A stretch of DNA of 6,546 nucleotides from JBBTWO01 sp038062745 (GTDB taxonomy: Bacteria; Patescibacteriota; Microgenomatia; UBA8517), in the NCBI GenBank assembly GCA_038062745.1, contig JBBTWO010000003.1, positions 1-6,546 of the forward strand, in the 5' to 3' direction. The notes beneath the pieces were generated by a model, which was given only the letters and a program-made list of their open reading frames with translations, did no database searches and was not told where the DNA came from. The translations under genes and the position numbers were made by a program. Positions 1 through 6,237 of this stretch are shown here, in pieces. Position 1 is the stretch's first letter; each line of letters begins with the position of its first letter.

Positions 1-52
1 TACCTTGCTCGTTTATTGGTTTAGAATAATTGTGCAAAAAAAGGGCACTTGA

Positions 53-373
53 CAACGAGTACAAAAACAATTTGATAAGGTAGCCATCTTCAATGTAGTT
101 CCCCCTGGAGAGCAGCCCAATATCTATACATTTACTAACTATGCAAGTAGAAATGTTGCCGTAAAAATAACCAAACAGTTTAATCGCACACTCAAGGAGC
201 ATTGTTTACAAACTGGAGTGTTGTTTATAGATATTTATAACCAGCTCGTCAATAAGGATGGAAAGCGGATAACAAAATACACACTGGACAGATGCCACTA
301 CAACACGATTATTGCAAAACTTACTCTTAAATATTTGAAAGATAATTCTTTTTCCAAATTCTTCCAAAATTAG
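53..373 (+). pseudogene. C-terminal remnant of an SGNH/GDSL-family hydrolase
   Basis: Reading frame 2 is open from base 53 to a TAG at 371-373 and encodes about 106 residues with no usable start codon near its beginning. The translation looks like the last third of an SGNH hydrolase. A core strand FNVVPPGEQ is followed by an arginine/asparagine helix (SRNVAVKITKQFNRTLKEHC), then GVLFIDIYNQLVNKDGKR and LDRCHYN, which fits the family's C-terminal catalytic Asp-x-x-His block. The nucleophile-bearing N-terminus is not in the window. All three + frames contain a stop just upstream: TAG at 22-24, TAA at 27-29, TGA at 50-52. The gene is therefore broken by a nonsense change, frameshift or truncation, unless there is an assembly error. 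The same frame continues before the TGA (bases 2-49) with a hydrophobic/basic stretch that may be part of it. The last 47 bases are antisense to the end of the DUF362 gene. The family call is fairly sure and the pseudogene status less so. Confidence 0.6.
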
Positions 374-1397
374 TTTTCATCATTTTATCAGCGTTTTTCT
401 TGCCAATTACTAAATACCATAAATCATAATAGTATTTTGCAGACCACCGCATAATAGTTAGGAGAGGAGATTTGCCATCAAAAATAATTTTCTCAAGCCA
501 GGGGCCACGATGTCTCAACCACATTTCAGTTGCCATAACAATGTTCGAGGTATCAGCAGGAGTAAATTTAAAAGAAGGCAGCTTATCACCAACCACTTTA
601 TACTTAGTAGTACCTATACCAACCTCTTGGGCATATTTAATATGCTTTACCGTATCCAAGTCCAAACCCATTACACTACAAGCTGCAGCATCTAAAGAAA
701 CTCTGTCAGAAGAAGCAAAAATATAACCTACTTTTCTGGGGTTTCCAGTCTTGGGCCCTTGGCCATCCATACCAAAAAGTGCATCCATTACTGCAAAGGT
801 AATCTTGCCTTTGAAAAAATTGTTAACGTCTGCAATTGCTTTACTTAAAACCATGTGGTGATTGTGTCGTAAGTCATGGATACAGCCCCACTGGTTTTTC
901 AAAGCTCCAGTCATACCGGAATAAGAATGGGTCTTTAAAACCGGCATCGTGATAATAGTATCAGCGTTCAGAAGAACTTTACTAATCTTTAAGTTTTTTA
1001 GAACCAGCGCTTTTTTGAAAGAAACCACTTTAAAATCAGTATGCGTTAGATTAACTACTTTGGCATTATACTTTTCAACCATCTTTTCAATTCCCTGCAC
1101 CTTAAATGATTTATCGGCATTCATAATCGCTGCCGTATCTGTATCAACTATAGTAATCGTGCTATTTTTGTGTTTTTTTGAAGAACGCAAAACTTTTAAT
1201 ACCCCCTCAATAACCATCGGTGTTGTTGTACACGACGGGTACATCCTGTCCCAAACCACATTTACCTTAAGAACTATGTTTTTGCCTTTTACATATCTTT
1301 CCCAGTGGGCAAGCTTCATCGCTTTTGCCACTGCTTTAAAAACATCTTTAATGTCTGTTGTTTTATCCTTTACTTTTGCGCAAGAAACAATACTCAT
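327..1397 (-). CDS. DUF362 domain-containing protein (COG2006-like)
   Basis: A 356-residue cytoplasmic protein with no signal peptide. The DUF362 pattern runs in order: GKNIVLKVNVV at about 38-48, TTTPMVIEGVL at 57-67, ITIVDTD at 81-87 (where many relatives have a GD segment), DTIITMPVLKTH at 146-157, ALKNQWGCIHD at 165-175, AIADVN at 187-192, VMDALFGMDGQGPKTGNP at 203-220 and SDRVSLDAAA at 230-239. Relatives that carry a ferredoxin-like Fe-S cluster domain have closely spaced CxxC repeats. None occur here, and the only cysteines are C6, C56, C172 and C240. After the domain comes an aromatic, basic tail of about 75 residues (WLRHRGPWLEKI, KYYYDLWY). The biochemical function of DUF362 is not established. 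The gene is the last of a three-gene leftward operon, starting 8 bases after the GT2 stop with a GAGG ribosome-binding site inside the GT2 3' end, so co-translation with glycan genes is likely. Its final 47 bases overlap the SGNH remnant on the other strand. Confidence 0.9.
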   Translation of the reverse strand: MSIVSCAKVKDKTTDIKDVFKAVAKAMKLAHWERYVKGKNIVLKVNVVWDRMYPSCTTTPMVIEGVLKVLRSSKKHKNSTITIVDTDTAAIMNADKSFKVQGIEKMVEKYNAKVVNLTHTDFKVVSFKKALVLKNLKISKVLLNADTIITMPVLKTHSYSGMTGALKNQWGCIHDLRHNHHMVLSKAIADVNNFFKGKITFAVMDALFGMDGQGPKTGNPRKVGYIFASSDRVSLDAAACSVMGLDLDTVKHIKYAQEVGIGTTKYKVVGDKLPSFKFTPADTSNIVMATEMWLRHRGPWLEKIIFDGKSPLLTIMRWSAKYYYDLWYLVIGKKNADKMMKTNFGRIWKKNYLSNI

Positions 1398-1405
1398 AAT
1401 TAAAT

Positions 1406-2140
1406 CTACCTCACCCTCATTATTTTCTGTTCAAAAATTAGTTTAAAATATTGCTTGAGATTTTTACCGATTCGTAAACCGCTCTTGCCTTTTTTCCGAC
1501 TATAGTCGTAGACAAAGGGTAGCTCAGAAATAATAACACTTGAAGTGAGAATTTTCATCAAAAACTCAGTGTTGGCAGTAAAATACTTAGTAGTAATTAA
1601 GTTTTTTCCATGAACCTTCATTGCTTTTTTTATAACCCAAAGAGAATAGGCGCGATAAAAATGGGTGTAATCCTGAAGACCGGGGTAGGGAAACAAAAAC
1701 TTCAGAAGATTATTTGCTGACTTACTCAAAAACAATCTTTTGGTTGGAAATTTATGATATCTGCCTCCTTTGACATACCTGGAGGCAATAACCACATCTT
1801 TGCCGTTTTGGATTTCTGAAATCATTTTGGGCAAGAGTTTGGGGTTTGAAGTTCCATCACCCTCCATAACGACAACTACATCACTATCCTGACCATCTTT
1901 TACGATTTGTGTTAGGCCAGTCTTGAGGGCTGCTGCCACTCCTTTATTTACTTTATGGTCTAACACTTGAACTGGATTTTTCTTAGCCAATTTGTTTAAT
2001 ATTTCCAAACTGTGATCTTTACTTCCATCATTTACTAAATAAAACCTGTGAGGTTTTCTTTTCAAAAATTTTCTGGTGTTTAAAACACAATCTTGGATAT
2101 TTTTTTCCTCATTGTAGACTGGTATGAGAATGCGAATCAT
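1406..2140 (-). CDS. Family 2 glycosyltransferase (DPM1-like, soluble)
   Basis: A 244-residue GT-A fold enzyme that would transfer a sugar from a nucleotide donor to a lipid phosphate or growing glycan on the cytoplasmic face of the membrane. Visible motifs are PVYNEE at 7-12, VNDGS at 36-40 (nucleotide binding), NKGVAAALKTG at 65-75, MEGDGT at 92-97 in the DxD metal-site position, ASRYVKGG at 119-126, QDYTHFYRAY at 156-165 and LPFVYDYSRKKGKSGL at 207-222. This order matches dolichol-phosphate-mannose-synthase-like GT2 proteins. It has no C-terminal membrane helices, unlike many bacterial relatives. The first acidic residue of the usual DxD is Glu (E93-G-D95). The start is the ATG giving the canonical IRILIPVYNEE N-terminus; only weak AGG-type sites precede it. 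It lies 65 bases after the methyltransferase stop and 8 bases before the DUF362 start, in one operon. Donor and acceptor cannot be told from sequence. Confidence 0.9.
   Translation of the reverse strand: MIRILIPVYNEEKNIQDCVLNTRKFLKRKPHRFYLVNDGSKDHSLEILNKLAKKNPVQVLDHKVNKGVAAALKTGLTQIVKDGQDSDVVVVMEGDGTSNPKLLPKMISEIQNGKDVVIASRYVKGGRYHKFPTKRLFLSKSANNLLKFLFPYPGLQDYTHFYRAYSLWVIKKAMKVHGKNLITTKYFTANTEFLMKILTSSVIISELPFVYDYSRKKGKSGLRIGKNLKQYFKLIFEQKIMRVR
1409..1418 (-). promoter_or_regulatory. Ribosome-binding site of the DUF362 gene
   Basis: On the minus strand the sequence GAGGGTGAGG lies 11 bases before the ATG at 1397-1395, inside the last codons of the upstream GT2 gene. It is the clearest Shine-Dalgarno-like site in the window and supports the chosen start. 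Most other starts here have little or no such site and appear to depend on stop-start overlap or a short leader. Confidence 0.5.
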
Positions 2141-2205
2141 AACCTGTAAAATAGCACCTTTTAAAGGTAAAATAAAGAACCGAATTGGAGAAAAACTTCT
2201 CAGAT

Positions 2206-2865
2206 CTATTTCTCTTTAACAGCACAAAAGAATGATTGACCCGTAAGAGGGCGCAAAAAGGGAGGAAGCGACAAATATAGTGGTGCCAAGAATGAGAAGA
2301 TAGACAGAGAGCTTTTTGTCGTATATGGCAAAAAATGCTTTATCACTTTTGAAACTTTTAAATCAGCAGTTTCCAACGCTTCGATTACACTTTGGGTATT
2401 TAAGGCAATTTTATGGTCTACAAAATTCCAATAAGCCTCTTTGGTTAAATCAATGTTTGGCTGCATTATTAATACTTTTCCGCCGTCTTTTAACAAATCC
2501 CGTGTTTTTTGAATTACAGCAACCAATTCATCTTTGGAGTTAAGGTGCTCCAAAAAATGACTAAGAATAATGACATCTATTTTGCCATACAATGATTTGG
2601 GAATCTTAAGAGCTGTAGATTGTAAAACCTCAACACCCTTTCCAGCAAATTTTTTGGTGTCTGGATTAGGGTCAACTGCAATTTTTCTTTTGGCTTTAAT
2701 AAGGTTAAGTAGCTCACAATAGCCTGCACCCATTTCCAGGACAGTATCCTTCTGGCTGATATAGTTTTTTAAAAAATATTTGTAAACCATTAGCCAAATA
2801 TTTTTCTTCCTGGTTAACTCTGATCTTGAAAATCTATTTCTATAAGTGGCTTTTAAAAATTGCAT
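2206..2865 (-). CDS. Class I SAM-dependent methyltransferase
   Basis: A 219-residue Rossmann-fold methyltransferase of the Methyltransf_11/23 type. An N-terminal helical lead precedes motif I VLEMGAGYCE at 42-51 (the glycine-rich SAM loop). The acidic ribose-binding position follows at IAVDPNP (D65), then IDVIILSHFLEHL at 96-108 and LKDGGKVLIMQPN at 125-137. The C-terminus holds a hydrophobic stretch (about 188-207, FLAPLYLSLPPFLRPL) that could lie against the membrane, as in relatives acting on polyprenyl-linked glycans or lipids. The substrate is unknown; the position with glycosyltransferases suggests a sugar or glycolipid. It is the first gene of the leftward operon, 16 bases or so below the predicted transcription start, with no recognisable Shine-Dalgarno site, so the message may have a very short leader. 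The gene diverges from the MBOAT gene across 58 bases. Confidence 0.87.
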   Translation of the reverse strand: MQFLKATYRNRFSRSELTRKKNIWLMVYKYFLKNYISQKDTVLEMGAGYCELLNLIKAKRKIAVDPNPDTKKFAGKGVEVLQSTALKIPKSLYGKIDVIILSHFLEHLNSKDELVAVIQKTRDLLKDGGKVLIMQPNIDLTKEAYWNFVDHKIALNTQSVIEALETADLKVSKVIKHFLPYTTKSSLSIFSFLAPLYLSLPPFLRPLTGQSFFCAVKEK

Positions 2866-2867
2866 AT

Positions 2868-2895
2868 TTTAAATTCAGCTATTTAGTAATATAGT
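2868..2895 (+). promoter_or_regulatory. Possible rightward promoter of the MBOAT-SGNH pair
   Basis: On the plus strand TATAGT at 2890-2895 matches five of six bases of a -10 box. A weak -35-like TTTAAA (2868-2873) lies 16 bases upstream. Transcription would start near 2902, about 22 bases before the ATG. The -10 overlaps the leftward -10 on the other strand over bases 2890-2893. The -35 is poor and AT-rich DNA gives chance matches, so this is tentative, but no better rightward promoter is visible in the 58-base gap. Confidence 0.4.
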
Positions 2896-2916
2896 CATCT
2901 TAAATCAAAGTGTCAA
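2888..2916 (-). promoter_or_regulatory. Sigma70-type promoter of the methyltransferase-GT2-DUF362 operon
   Basis: On the minus strand a perfect -35 box TTGACA (2916-2911) is followed by a 17-base spacer and a -10 box TATATT (2893-2888, five of six consensus bases). Transcription would start near 2881, leaving a leader of about 16 bases before the methyltransferase ATG at 2865. Spacing and match are both close to ideal, and the site sits in the only divergent gap of the window. The -35 box is 7 bases upstream of the MBOAT start codon. Confidence 0.75.
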
Positions 2917-2923
2917 CGGTGCT

Positions 2924-4384
2924 ATGCTTATCTCTCTAAAATATTTTTTGTTTTTTGTCTTTACCGCAATTACCTACTACCAAATTCCCCATAAATGGCG
3001 CTGGCTTTTCCTTCTTATCTCCAGCTCGTTAATATACATAAGCTTTATCCCTATCTACATATTTGTAATGTATTTTCTTATTATTGTTGATTATTCTGTT
3101 GGTCTTCTGTTAGATAAATCTAAAGGGCAGAGGAAAAAAATTCTTTTATTGGTAAGCATTTTGTCAACTTGTTCAGCCTTATTTTTCTTCAAGTATTTTA
3201 ACTTTTTTAACACTAATCTGGAATTACTGGCAAAACTAATCCATTGGAACTACTCCGCAAAAGTACTTAAGTTGGCAATTCCACTCGGACTTTCATTTCA
3301 CACTTTTCAGAGTCTGTCGTATGTAATTGAAGTCTATCGCAAAAAGCAAAAGGCAGAAAGGCATTTGGGCATTTACGCATTATATGTTATGTTTTTCCCC
3401 CAATTGATGGCCGGACCAATAGAAAGGCCATATAACATGCTCCATCAGTTTCATAAAAAGCACAATTTTTTATATCAACAAGTCGTAAGTGGTTTACGAC
3501 TTATGCTTTGGGGTACTTTTCAAAAAGTTGTCATCGCAGATCGATTGGCTAGTGTAACTAACCTCGTTTTTGACAAACCCTCCGATTTCACCGGTCTTTC
3601 ATTGATTGTCGCTGCCTTTGCCTTCAGTCTGCAAATATTTTGTGACTTTTCTGGATATTCAAATATCGCTATCGGGGCTGCAAGAGTGTTGGGGCTTAAT
3701 CTAATGATCAATTTCAGAAGGCCTTATCTTTCCCAATCTGTATCTGAGTTTTGGCGAAGATGGCACATTTCCCTTTCCTCTTGGTTCAAAGACTATGTTT
3801 ATATTCCACTTGGGGGAAGCAAGGTTGGAGCACCAAGGTGGGCAATTAACGTTTTAATCACTTTCCTGTTGAGCGGGCTATGGCATGGAGCTAATTGGAC
3901 GTTTGTTTTTTGGGGGGGGATAAACGGACTTTATCTAGTTGTCGAAAAATGGCTGGGGCTAGCTGAAAGTAAAGCAACCTTAGTTAAAACTTTGAGAATT
4001 GGTTTTACTTTCACTTTAGTATCTTTTACTTGGATATTTTTCCGAGCCAACAGCTTACCAGAAGCATTTTATATTGTTTCTAGCTTAACCACCAATCTGA
4101 CGGGACAGCTACAGTCTCTATTTACAATTAACAGCATGCAAATTTTGACCCTAATTGCAGAGGACTCTCAAATACTCGGTTTGTCGTTGATTAACTGGGT
4201 TGCAGTCGGCAGCGCAGTCACAGTGATGTACATTGTTCATTTAATTGAAGAGAAGAGAAGTTTTGGACTTGTTTTTAGCAGTAAACCAATATACTTTAGG
4301 TGGATCGCTTACTATTTACTTATAATTTCAATTGTCTATTTCTCTTTTGGTGGTCAAGAACAATTTATCTATTTTCAATTCTAA
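2924..4384 (+). CDS. MBOAT-family membrane O-acyltransferase (AlgI/DltB/PatA-like)
   Basis: A 486-residue polytopic membrane protein with roughly ten or more hydrophobic segments. It would take an acyl group, commonly acetyl, from a cytoplasmic donor and pass it across the membrane for O-acylation of an extracellular polysaccharide. AlgI-type signatures appear in order: IPLGLSFHTFQSLSYVIEVY at 119-138, FFPQLMAGPIERP at 157-169, CDFSGYSNIAIG at 240-251, FWRRWHISLSSWFKDYVYIP at 276-295 and LSGLWHGANWTFVFWGGING at 316-335. The two family histidines are H281 (RRWH) and H321 (LWHGA). The C-terminus FGGQEQFIYFQF matches the usual AlgI ending, and the length is normal, so the protein is complete. 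The ATG fits the family N-terminus although no good Shine-Dalgarno site precedes it. Its stop overlaps the SGNH start (TAATG). An eight-G run encodes W330-G331-G332. The acyl group and glycan acceptor cannot be inferred. Confidence 0.95.
   Translation: MLISLKYFLFFVFTAITYYQIPHKWRWLFLLISSSLIYISFIPIYIFVMYFLIIVDYSVGLLLDKSKGQRKKILLLVSILSTCSALFFFKYFNFFNTNLELLAKLIHWNYSAKVLKLAIPLGLSFHTFQSLSYVIEVYRKKQKAERHLGIYALYVMFFPQLMAGPIERPYNMLHQFHKKHNFLYQQVVSGLRLMLWGTFQKVVIADRLASVTNLVFDKPSDFTGLSLIVAAFAFSLQIFCDFSGYSNIAIGAARVLGLNLMINFRRPYLSQSVSEFWRRWHISLSSWFKDYVYIPLGGSKVGAPRWAINVLITFLLSGLWHGANWTFVFWGGINGLYLVVEKWLGLAESKATLVKTLRIGFTFTLVSFTWIFFRANSLPEAFYIVSSLTTNLTGQLQSLFTINSMQILTLIAEDSQILGLSLINWVAVGSAVTVMYIVHLIEEKRSFGLVFSSKPIYFRWIAYYLLIISIVYFSFGGQEQFIYFQF
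3912..3919 (+). repeat. Eight-base poly-G tract within the MBOAT gene
   Basis: After six T (3906-3911) come eight consecutive G, read in frame as TGG GGG GGG for W330-G331-G332. This is the longest G run in the window and stands out in AT-rich DNA. Losing one G gives TGG GGG GGA TAA, an immediate stop. Gaining one G gives about 15 foreign residues and then TGA. Either change would remove the last 150 or so residues with several membrane segments. Such tracts can act as slipped-strand contingency loci; whether this one does is inference. Confidence 0.8.
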
Positions 4385-5163
4385 TGAAAAAAGATTCAAT
4401 AAAATTTTTAATTAAAGTTGTTATATTTTCCGTACCTTTCATTATTTATATATTTAATGATGTCAGAGAGCTTTTTTTGCCATTCAGCTCCTATGCTTTT
4501 AGAGCTTGGGAATCTTTGGTAGTTTACAAGCAAAATTCTTATTTAACAGGTCCTTTTTACCCAAGAGCAAAACTCAAAGTAACCGAAGCGGGGGGAGATA
4601 TCGCTTCAGGTAAGGAATATGCAATCAAGAAAGATGTTATTTGGTACACGGATAAATATGGCTTTAGAAAGAGTGACCAGGGAAAAACAAAGTACGAAGT
4701 TGTAATTCTTGGGGATTCTTTTGTCGCAGGGGCAGCCTTAACTCAAGATGATATACTTTCAGAAAAGCTAGAAGATAAGTTGAAAGTTAGCGTCTATCCT
4801 TATGCGCCATCTGATTTCAACGAATTTATCAAAGAACAAAGATTTACCAACAATCCACCTGACATTGTTGTTCTCGCCTTTACTGAAAAAATGGTTAGAC
4901 ACTTGCCTGGTATTATTGAGGAAAAACCAAATGTCACCTCAAAGTTAATTGAGCCAATTAGAATTCTTCCTGGAATGGACAAATTAGCAATAGCCAACGA
5001 CAGATATCAAAAACAGAGCTTCCTACACTTCGCATATGCAAGAATTTATGAGATACCTCAAAACTTAGTTCAAAAATATATCTTAAGCAAAACACCAAAT
5101 AATACCCCCTTTAACCTATCTACAAGCCAAATCTTCAACAACCTCAAGGCTCTTTTGTTTTGA
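4384..5163 (+). CDS. Membrane-anchored SGNH-hydrolase-like protein, MBOAT partner, C-terminally shortened
   Basis: A 259-residue protein with one N-terminal membrane segment (about 10-25, IKVVIFSVPFIIYIF), predicted to place the rest outside the cell. The region WYTDKYGFR at 87-95 followed by YEVVILGDSFVAGAAL at 104-119 is the SGNH block I, with S112 as likely nucleophile, and PPDIVVLAFTEKM at 158-170 is the next core strand. By analogy with AlgI-AlgJ/AlgX, DltB-DltD and PatA-PatB, it would transfer acyl groups delivered by the MBOAT protein. Its start ATG overlaps the MBOAT stop (TAATG), so translation is probably coupled; a longer in-frame start at 4300 lies inside MBOAT and is unlikely. 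The expected C-terminal part with the Asp-x-x-His block is missing, and residues 245-259 are encoded antisense to the GT4 gene. Relatives are usually about 350-400 residues. It may be a truncated, possibly inactive gene. Confidence 0.8.
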   Translation: MKKDSIKFLIKVVIFSVPFIIYIFNDVRELFLPFSSYAFRAWESLVVYKQNSYLTGPFYPRAKLKVTEAGGDIASGKEYAIKKDVIWYTDKYGFRKSDQGKTKYEVVILGDSFVAGAALTQDDILSEKLEDKLKVSVYPYAPSDFNEFIKEQRFTNNPPDIVVLAFTEKMVRHLPGIIEEKPNVTSKLIEPIRILPGMDKLAIANDRYQKQSFLHFAYARIYEIPQNLVQKYILSKTPNNTPFNLSTSQIFNNLKALLF

Positions 5164-6237
5164 TTTCTCCCAGGTAAAATTATTGCTCCAAGCAACTGCC
5201 ATTTTACTCAATACTTCTAGCTTTTTGCTGTCTGCCATTAGGCTTTCTACCTGGCTAACCATTGATTTGGGAGTTTTATCAGCACAGATTATACCATTAA
5301 CATTGTTTTTGACAGAGTCAACTAATCCAGGAGAGGGATAAGCAATGACGGGTGTACCCACAGCATTGGCTTCTATATTAACCAACCCCCACCCTTCCCT
5401 AATCGAAGGATTTATCATAATGTGACTTCTGGCCAACAAGTCAAACTTTTTCTCTTGGGAAACAAAGCCAAAAAAGACAGTTTCCTTGTCTATATCAAGC
5501 TGCCGCGTTTTTTGCTTCAAATATTTAACATAGTTCACATCACCCTTACCAAGAATCCAGAATTGGTATTTTCTTGTTTTTTTAAGTAATGAAAAAACAG
5601 TCAATGCATCTTCAATACCTTTATCGGCAGCCAAAGCGCCAAGAAAAACAATTGTTGGCTTTTTTTCCTTTTCTGGCAATTTCTTTGGTAGATCAAGAAT
5701 AACACCATGTGGTACTACAGTAATGTTTTCATTCTTAATACCAACTATTTGCAATTCCTTCTTTGCCGATTCCGATCCTGTCATGAAATGGGTATTTCGA
5801 TAAAATAAAAAGAATAGTGGTTCAGCAAGAAAACCAATCGTTCCCAAAAGGTAATTCAACCCTAAAGGTAACGGGTATTTAAACCAAACTTCACGCGTCA
5901 ACTCTTGAATGACTGCAAGTTTTGGACATCTAACATATAGCGGCGTAAAAAATGGCCAACCATGGAATTGGTCCACCACAAGATCATACTTGCCGTGTTT
6001 ACCAAATAGATACCAGGCAAAGGCAAACAAATGAACTGTTAGATATTGGCTTCCATGTCTAATGATTTTTATGCCATCAATAAATTCTTCATTATTTCCA
6101 CCATAAAAAGAAGAGGTAAAAAGAGTTACTTCATGCCCCGCCACAACCCAACCCTTCATATGTTCATGCATTACCTGCTCCGCACCACCTGAGTTTGGAT
6201 GTTTTGGTCCTCGCCAAGAAAAAACTAATATATTCAT
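5116..6237 (-). CDS. Family 4 glycosyltransferase (GT-B fold)
   Basis: A 373-residue retaining glycosyltransferase of normal GT4 length that transfers a sugar from a nucleotide donor to a glycan on the cytoplasmic side. The N-terminal acceptor domain begins MNILVFSWRG and carries NSGGAEQVMHEH at 15-26 and GHEVTLFTS at 34-42. The hydrophobic stretch 122-147 is typical for membrane association. The linker includes SESAKKEL at 155-162 and VVPHGV at 174-179. The C-terminal donor domain shows IVFLGALAADKGIEDAL at 196-212, ILGKGD at 228-233, and SIREGWGLVNIEANAVGTPV at 278-297. Within it, E281 and E289 form the EX7E motif. The C-terminus (NNFTWEKSKQKSLEVVEDL) is normal for the family, so the overlap with the SGNH gene reflects loss on the SGNH side. 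The ATG overlaps the epimerase TGA (ATGA), indicating an operon with translational coupling. Sugar specificity is unknown. Confidence 0.93.
   Translation of the reverse strand: MNILVFSWRGPKHPNSGGAEQVMHEHMKGWVVAGHEVTLFTSSFYGGNNEEFIDGIKIIRHGSQYLTVHLFAFAWYLFGKHGKYDLVVDQFHGWPFFTPLYVRCPKLAVIQELTREVWFKYPLPLGLNYLLGTIGFLAEPLFFLFYRNTHFMTGSESAKKELQIVGIKNENITVVPHGVILDLPKKLPEKEKKPTIVFLGALAADKGIEDALTVFSLLKKTRKYQFWILGKGDVNYVKYLKQKTRQLDIDKETVFFGFVSQEKKFDLLARSHIMINPSIREGWGLVNIEANAVGTPVIAYPSPGLVDSVKNNVNGIICADKTPKSMVSQVESLMADSKKLEVLSKMAVAWSNNFTWEKSKQKSLEVVEDLACR

Noticed and set aside
50..52. In-frame TGA read as glycine (genetic code 25, as in some CPR lineages)
   Set aside because: TGA ends the epimerase at a sensible family C-terminus within an ATGA overlap, and no other gene in the window carries an in-frame TGA. 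One TGA in a damaged gene is better explained as mutation.
1..373. The left-edge SGNH remnant as the missing C-terminal half of the SGNH gene at 4384-5163
   Set aside because: The remnant has a PPGEQ/LDRCHYN-type ending, while the 4384 gene has the YGFR...GDSF arrangement of AlgX/AlgJ-like relatives. They look like different subtypes, and nearly 5 kb of intact genes separate them.
949..1446. Rightward open frame of 165 codons opposite the DUF362 gene
   Set aside because: It lies antisense to well-conserved DUF362 motifs and its translation resembles no family. The same reasoning removes the smaller frames at 472-726, 510-695, 2316-2543, 3520-3711, 4800-4997 and 6238-6534.
2156..2168. Near-palindrome ACCTTTTAAAGGT in the gap between the methyltransferase and GT2 genes
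   Set aside because: Six-base arms around a single T could be an operator, but in AT-rich DNA a site this short is expected by chance and there is no second copy.
2188..2201. GAGAA-AAAC-TTCTC hairpin just after the methyltransferase stop
   Set aside because: Only five pairs, mostly AT, with no T run on the minus strand in the right place for a terminator, and it lies within an apparent operon.
4590..4595. Six-G run in the SGNH gene as a second slippage tract
   Set aside because: It is in frame (GCG GGG GGA), short, and below the length at which G tracts usually become unstable, so it was not counted as a separate switch.
5125..5161. AGCC...GGCT followed by a T-rich stretch near the SGNH 3' end as a terminator
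   Set aside because: Four base pairs across a 19-base loop is too weak, and the segment is coding on both strands.
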